Shown piece by piece: positions 57,999 to 64,000 of a DNA stretch of 64,000 bases. The stretch is from contig NC_133900.1 in the NCBI RefSeq assembly GCF_964199755.1, forward strand, positions 81,314,666 through 81,378,665. The letters are read 5' to 3'. Origin of the DNA: Larus michahellis. Lineage: Eukaryota; Chordata; Aves; Charadriiformes; Laridae. Position 1 is the first letter of the stretch; every line of letters starts with the position of its first letter. Both the position numbers and the translations under genes were made by a program. Below the pieces are notes generated by a model, which saw only the letters and a program-made list of their open reading frames with translations, was not told the origin of the DNA and did not search any database.

Positions 57999-60900
57999 CC
58001 CCTGCCCCGAAGCACCACCTCACTCCTCCCAGCAAAATGCAGGGAGCCCGGTTTGGGCAGCCCTGCACCGGTGGGGGCACACATGTACCCATGCAGCCCG
58101 TCCGCCTTCATGGGACGCTGCCCCTGCCCACGGGGTGCTGCGGTACCCGTGGTACCCTCCTCCGCGCAGCCACGTCGCCGCCGGTGCGAGGGAAGGGCTC
58201 TGCAAACAACGTTCTTCAAGGCGCCTTTCCCTAAAAGCTGCTGTTTCCCTGAAGGTTTCCGCTGCCCCGGCACACGCGGCGTGACTCATCCTTGTATTTG
58301 CACTTTCTGCAGCTTCCTTTTGCGTTTGCCATACTTTGCTGGAGAAAATGAGATGGTTCCTGTTTTGCTGGAAGGCCTTACAGTGCCGTGGCGCGGTGCA
58401 TTTCGGGAGGGTATCGCTATGTCTCCAGCGACTGCTGCTTGGAAACACGAGTTTCTTGGTACTACAGAGCGAATTTATGAGCATTTCTCTTTGGTCGGAG
58501 GAAGATTTAAAGGTAAAATGTAGATGACGAGCATGAGCAAAGCTGATACAAGACCTCATCCATGAGCGTTTCAAAGGGGTCTTCAAAAAAGAATCGAAAT
58601 TCAGTGCAAATTACCTGAAAAAAAACCCAAAAATCAGTTTAGGATCAGTTACCTAGAGATCAGCGACCCGCTCTGCCGTGCCTTGCCCTCTCCACTCCCC
58701 TGGGGACCACACGCTCCGTGCCAGGCAGAGCGCATCCTCCCTTGGGGACCGGGATGCAGCCGAGCATCCCAACCCTTGAGGACCGGGATGCAGCCGAGCA
58801 TCCCAGCCGACTCCCGCTGCAGCTGGAGAGCGGCAGCACGGTGCTCCCCGCCAGCCCAGCAACTGGTAAACGTGAGCTGGGGAGCTCAGGACACACTAAA
58901 TTCCTTTGCCTTCCTCTGCCTGGCCCCGGTGGCCGCCTCTGCTGAAGTTACCGTCACTAGAGCCTGTTCTTTTTATGGTTTTATGCGGTTTCAGGTTCCA
59001 GATGGGATGGAAGAGAAGCGAAACCAGAGCAGCGCGATAAATACCAAGGAATTACGCTTACAGCAAGTCCACATTTATTTACAGAAATCTGGTTAACTAG
59101 GTTCCAAATAGTTTTACTTAAATCTGTTAAGTTTCCGTCTGAATAAGGTCTTTACCGGCAGAGAGATGATGCTAAATCAAGTTCATTGCGGGTTTAGCTG
59201 CGGGAAGAAGTTACCCCATCCCACAGATCTGCTCTGACTGTCTGCAGCAAATGCTAATTTGAGGTAAAGTAGCCTCGATGAAAGGGAAAAAAAGGGAATT
59301 GGCTAAGGGAGCATCCGTCAGAGGGGTGATATTTTTATATATGTGCTTTAATTAACCAAACACGATCTCCCTCTGTAAGCAGCTTCTCGCTGCTCCAGGG
59401 GACGGAGGGCGTTCAGGCGCAGGAGGGCCGTATCCCTGGCCGCTTCGTTAGGATCGTTACCCATAAACAGCCAAGCTCAAGCAACCTCCCGGCCGGGTCA
59501 CGCCAGGTAAAGCCGGCAGGAGGTGCGGTGCCTTCCCTTCCCTCGGCGGCAGCGCAAACAGCCCCAGCGCCCGGCCGGCAGCCGGTACCGGTGGCCAGAT
59601 GCACTCTGTCCATCAGTGGTGGTGGCTGGCACCCTCTAAACAAGAGTTTTATTTGGGTTTTTGTTGTTGTTGTTTTTTTTTCCTTTCTCTGTGCTAAATG
59701 ACGCGTGGCGCCGGGCAGCCCGATTGCCTTACAAAGGAAAGCCTGGGCTCGGCGGGGGTGCAGCTGCCGCGTTTATTTTTGTCATCCTTTGGACGTTTCT
59801 TCGCGTGCTGACTTCAAGGAAGTTGTTACGAAGATCGGCTTGGGTTTTAAAGAGCCGTCCGAAGCTGCCCGACCCGAGCAGGTCGCCTCCAGTGGAAGAG
59901 AGGGAGGCCGTCAGGGATGGGGTTGGGCTCCAAAGCCCAGAAGGGGACCTGAACGCTACTGGAGATCAAGGATGGAGGAAAGTGGGGTTGAGGGTTTCTA
60001 GAGAAGTGCTGCCATGAGGTCTGGGGAAGGACATCCCAACCGGTACCTCCTCTGCTTGTTTGGGTGGCTTTGGTTGATCTGGAGAAAAAAGTGGCTTGTC
60101 CCTCAGAGCTACAACAGCTCCCACGGTATATCCCTAAATCCTGCATTAGGTAACCACCCAAGCTCCTCGTTAGGACAGAGATAATTAGCAACGCTCTCCT
60201 CCAGGACCTCCAGGAGCTACCCACACCAGCTCTGCTGGTGCCCTGGTGCCTCTGCCTCAGGAGCACAGGGCCTACACAGCCATACCCTGATGGCCAGAGG
60301 GCTCAGGCTGGCGGGAATGGCCGTAGCCCACAAGCCAGTTGCATTTTGCCCAGACACCTCTCCTGGTGGCAAACCAGCTGTGTTTGGCCGAAGCCTGGGT
60401 CACCTGTCCGAATGCCGTGTCTTGGTTTGAGAAGAAAAGGGACCTTCATCCTTGGAAGGGTGAATCATGCTCTTGGGTAAAAATCTGTGCCCAGTTTACG
60501 CCGGGAATTTTATCCACATGATAAAATTTATCTCCATTGGCTGAGGCCAGTTCTTCTGGATTACTGGCAGAATCCAAGCTGGTGAAGACCTTGCTCTTAG
60601 GAGTGTCTTCTGGCCTTCAGCTTGGTCTGAAGGTCATTTATGCGCCCCTTAATCTACCAGCAGCCCCTTTCACAAAGTTAAGCACCATTCGTTCAGTCAG
60701 CCCCATCCTTCCCCCAGCAGTCTGCACGTCTCCTTACGCATCCAAAAATTACCAGGAGGTGTTTTTGCCGCAGTGCTGCCCTGGAAAGTCACACCTGATG
60801 CCTTCTCCACCGGGAACCCCACACCGCACATCATCGCTGCTCTCCAGGATCCAGAGCCTGACCCCCTTGTTTCCGAGCTGCTTACCTTCATGCTTACAAA

Positions 60901-61828
60901 TAAACCAGTATAAATTATCTATAAACTTTTTTTTTTTTTTAAATTAAAGATTATTCTTCTCTGGCCCCGTTTCTACTTAATATCCTGCTGAACTGAGTGT
61001 CTCCTGCGAATACGGGTGCGTCTGCTATCAGATGGGCAACGTTGCCCCAGAGCATTGGGCTCAGCTCCATTTTCGTCACGACTTTGGGCAGCAGTTTTTG
61101 GGGAATTCCGACCGTACCTTCCGCAGGGACTGCCCTCTCCCCCCGCTTTTGTCTGTCGCTGGTGGGTGTTTCTGCACCGCTTGGAGCAAAACGCTGTTTT
61201 CTGGTTGCTTCCCCCCCGACTGAGTAAATATGTGCTGAGCGCCGTGGCATTGTTCTTTGGGTTTGGACGGTTTCCAGCTGATTAATTATTTCAGCCACAC
61301 GATAGTTTTTACAACAGGAGGCCGGGGATGTGCGTCAGATCACTGGCCCGACTGGACCGGTATCCTGTCTCCAGCCATGACTTGGAACAGGTATTTTGGA
61401 GAAGATTATCGGAGCCAGGGCAAGTTTAGGGTGACTTTTTCCTTGGTAAATCCTCCCAGCGTTTACCGATCAGCAACTCGGAGAGTTTACGAGCTGGCGG
61501 CTGCATCTGAGTGACCCTATTTAATAGTCGTGATGGAGACACCTGGCAAAAAATTTGCCTAATTCCTTTTTGCCCCTGTTGATGTGTTTAGCCACTCCAA
61601 TATCCCCTGGCAACGAGTTTCTCCGTCCAGGTAAGTGTTGTGTGAAAAAGTACGACTCTTCAGCTGCTTCAGAGCAGTTGCCTGATAATGGTTAAAAAAA
61701 AAGCATTCTGATTTCGTCAGATATGCAGGCTAGGGAAGCGAAAACGTGACATACGTGCTCAGATTTCCCCAAATCCTGCGCGTGGTTTGGGCGCACATTA
61801 AATCTCCGTTACCTGGACAAATGCATTA
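57999..61828. other. Intergenic DNA
   Basis: No gene or transposon was recognised in 3.8 kb. It includes a 34-bp tandem duplication (58741-58808), a T run near 59679 and a run of T at about 60929-60941. CpG is frequent at about 58140-58280 and 59400-59780. The 185- and 188-codon frames at 57966-58586 lie on opposite strands over the same bases and neither shows a known motif. Confidence 0.45.
58741..58808 (+). repeat. 34-bp tandem duplication
   Basis: Two adjacent 34-base units, 58741-58774 and 58775-58808, share 'gaccgggatgcagccgagca' and differ at two positions (g/a and a/g). Recent or homogenised. Confidence 0.9.
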
Positions 61829-62132
61829 TAGAATCATAGAATCATTTAGGTTGGAAAAGACCCTTGGGATCATCGAGTCCAACCATCAACCCCACTCTAC
61901 AAAGTTCTCCCCTACACCATATCCCCCAACACCACATCTAAACAAGTCTTAAACACATCCAGGGATGGTGACTCCACCACCTCCCTGGGCAGCCTATTCC
62001 AGTGTCTCACCACTCTTTCTGGGAAGAATTTTTTCCTAATGTCCAGCCTAAACCTACCCTGCTGCAGCTTGAACCCATTCCCTCTTGTTCTATCGCTAAT
62101 TACCTGTGAGAAGAGACCAGCAAAGGAGAGTC
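61829..62132 (-). repeat. CR1 LINE 3' fragment of another subfamily
   Basis: Begins 'atagaatcatagaatcattt', then 'aggttggaaaagacccttgg', 'catcgagtccaaccatcaac', 'agtgtctcaccactctttct' and 'ttgttctatcgctaattacc'. Minus orientation. The 'gatcatcgagtccaaccatc' form separates it from the 'ccctgccctgggcaggg' subfamily seen elsewhere in this window. Confidence 0.9.
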
Positions 62133-62932
62133 TTCAGTGATGCTCCAAGGGCACATGTAACTGGTCCAACCTCTGCGGGAGCCCAGCTGAGACCCACAAA
62201 AACTAGTTTTACCGGGTCACTGGGGCATCAAATGGAGAGAGACGGTTGCAAGAGAGCGGTTGTTCGTCGTCAGATGCCCCGGGATGAAGGCAGTGGGATG
62301 GGTGTGCAGGAGCATTGTGGTGGCGATGGCTTCCCCGGGCACCAACCTGAACCAGGACTGACCTTTGCTTGAGGGTCCTGTGGTGAGGACTGAAGCAGCG
62401 TAACTGCACCAAGGGACTAAAAACAGCAGGTAGCTAATCATCGCTGCACTAACTGCGTGGGAACTTGGATGAAAGGTGGGTTGGAAGAAGCACGGCCGAC
62501 GCTGGGTGGCCACCTGGCATGAACGGTGCTTTCAAGCATCAGTGGCTGAGCATGAGCAAGAGCATTGCCGGTCCCCGCTGCTACGGAAAGAGCTCCCGGG
62601 CTGTCTGTCATCACGGTACCTTCAGGGTACGGCACCCCCTGAAGAGGCAAATGTCTGGCACATCTGTACTTCTGGTCGTGCAAAGAAAAAAGCCCGTCGT
62701 GTGCAACGGACAAACCCATTTTTGAGAGTTTTTTTTAAAAGCTCTTCTGTCACGCTGCTGTCTGGTTTTCACTGAAGAGTGTTAACTTTCTTTCAAAGGG
62801 GAAGCAGGTGCTTAGAAAGGATTTGTTTTTGCAGGGGGGGTGTGGAACTGCAGGACGCGTGGCCTTAGCTCAGCCCCACTTTGCCTGCTTCGGAGAGCCC
62901 TGCCCTCGGCGGAGCCGCTTGTGCCGAGCATC
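62133..62932. other. Intergenic DNA
   Basis: No gene or repeat was recognised; the small open frames are not similar to known proteins. Confidence 0.45.
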
Positions 62933-63515
62933 TGTCGTGGTTCAGCCCCAGCCGGCAGCAGGGACCACGCAGCCGCTCGCTCAACCCCCCAGGCTGGGAT
63001 CAGGGAGAGAATCGGAAGAGTAAAAGTGAGGAAAAAACCGGTGGGTCGAGATAAAGACAGTTTAATAGGTAGAGCAAAAGCCACACACGCAAGCAAAGCA
63101 AAACAAGGAATTCATTCCCTGCTTCCCATGGGCGGGCAGGTGCTCAGCCATCTCCAGGAAAGCCGGGCTCCATCACGCCTAACGGTGACTTGGGAAGACA
63201 AACGCCATCGCTCCCAACGTCCCCCCCTTCCTTTGTCTTCCCCCAGCTTCATACGCTGAGCATGACGTCCCATAGCATGGAATATCCCTGTGGTCAGTTG
63301 GGGTCAGCTCTCCCGGCTGTGTCCCCTCCCGACTTCTTGTGCCCCCCAGCCTGCTCCTGGTGGGGTGGGGTGAGGAGCCAGAAAAGGCCTTGAGAGCTCA
63401 GCAACAACCCAAACCCACAGTGCCCTGTCACACTATTCCCATCCCAAACCCGACACACAGCACCGCAGCAGCTGCTAGCAAGAAAGTGAACTCCATCCCA
63501 GCTGAAACCACGACA
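62933..63515 (-). mobile_element. Solo ERV LTR with target-site duplication, minus strand
   Basis: 583 bp with inverted termini: TGTCGTGGTTCAGC at the left and GCTGAAACCACGACA at the right. Read on the minus strand it has a U3 ending in a TATA-region counterpart ('gctcagcgtatgaagctggg') where the intron 2 copy has TATAAAA, then R/U5 with 'ctattaaactgtctttatct'. Flanks are GCATC (62928-62932) and GCGTC (63516-63520), a 5-bp target duplication with one CpG-type transition. No internal retroviral sequence follows, so it is a solo LTR. Confidence 0.88.
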
Positions 63516-64000
63516 GCGTCCCTGCACAGCCCAGCCGGCGGGGTGATGGGCTGTGACAAGCTCTGCGGTCATTCCGGGGCCATCTCCAGCCCTCTGTACC
63601 TTTGAGAGTCTTGAGAACTTTAGCTACAGAGCCTAGAGATGAAAAGGGAAGGGAAGGGGGAGGAGAGAAGGGTGATACTGGCTGTTTCTCCTGCCTTCTC
63701 TCTGCCTGCAGACTTCTTCTACCCTTTCTTTCCATCTTGAATGAAAGTGGCTGCTGAGAACTTTCTGAGCAGAATTTACTGCTGAGGGTGTAATTTCAGG
63801 GTGTAATCTGTGAAGACTTTTCTGGCACGGCTGCTTCTCCGGAAACCAAGATCAAACCAAGAACTTTTTTTCTCCTTATTTAAAGGTTTTTCAAAGAAAT
63901 AAACACAGGTAATCAGCTCTAACCAGAAATTTATTTTATCTTGTTGCTTCGCTGATAGTTTGACCATTCCTTAGCAGGCGTGGACGAAATGCTGTTTCAC
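63516..64000. other. Intergenic DNA
   Basis: Apart from the 5-bp flank of the solo LTR nothing was recognised. A purine-rich patch lies at about 63638-63668. Confidence 0.5.

Noticed and set aside
57966..58586. Overlapping 185- and 188-codon frames on opposite strands
   Set aside because: Neither has a recognised motif, and mutual overlap on opposite strands in GC-rich DNA is typical of composition.
48226..64000. Expected neighbour genes such as ENPP6 or CASP3
   Set aside because: From vertebrate gene order I looked for exons of the genes that flank IRF2, but saw none; they probably lie outside the window.

Overview
This is a stretch of bird nuclear genome holding one recognisable protein-coding gene, interferon regulatory factor 2 (IRF2), complete on the + strand apart from its unresolved first noncoding exon. 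Bird origin is inferred from many CR1 LINE fragments of the avian type (tails ending in ATTCTATG-like repeats), avian-type endogenous-retrovirus LTRs, and a spliced IRF2 protein of 348 residues that differs from the mammalian one mainly in the linker and C-terminal region. No bacterial or viral gene cassette, tRNA, rRNA, CRISPR array or second cellular gene was seen.

Layout. 1-3978 is upstream intergenic DNA with an ancient CR1 fragment and three younger CR1 3' ends, all on the minus strand. 3979-5040 is a dense CpG island with the probable promoter: an ISRE-type half-site pair, an RFX X-box-like site and a TATA-like box lie within about 60 bp. Intron 1 (about 18 kb) contains a heavily decayed but nearly continuous ancient CR1 (6930-9180). 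Eight coding exons follow at 23.06, 29.3, 30.0, 32.3, 36.4, 40.0, 45.4 and 46.9 kb. All joins keep frame and have GT/AG borders. Intron 2 holds an LTR with a TATA box and a primer-binding-site-like sequence in the same sense as IRF2. Intron 7 holds a 133-bp tandem duplication and a CR1 with reverse-transcriptase remnants. The 3' UTR runs from 47174 to about 48225.

48.2-64 kb is intergenic DNA that looks richer in G+C and CpG than the introns. It is crowded with CR1 copies in both orientations and two minus-strand LTRs of one family, one of them a 583-bp solo LTR with an apparent 5-bp target-site duplication.

How it works together: IRF2 binds GAAA-type interferon response elements through an N-terminal tryptophan-pentad domain (exons 2-4). 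A basic linker and a C-terminal regulatory region (exons 5-9) carry three SUMO-consensus lysines. The most noteworthy points are a tandem splice acceptor at exon 7 that would produce the bird counterpart of the mammalian isoform lacking two valines, and an ISRE in the gene's own promoter. I found no previously undescribed biological system; the remaining long open frames are repeat- or composition-derived.
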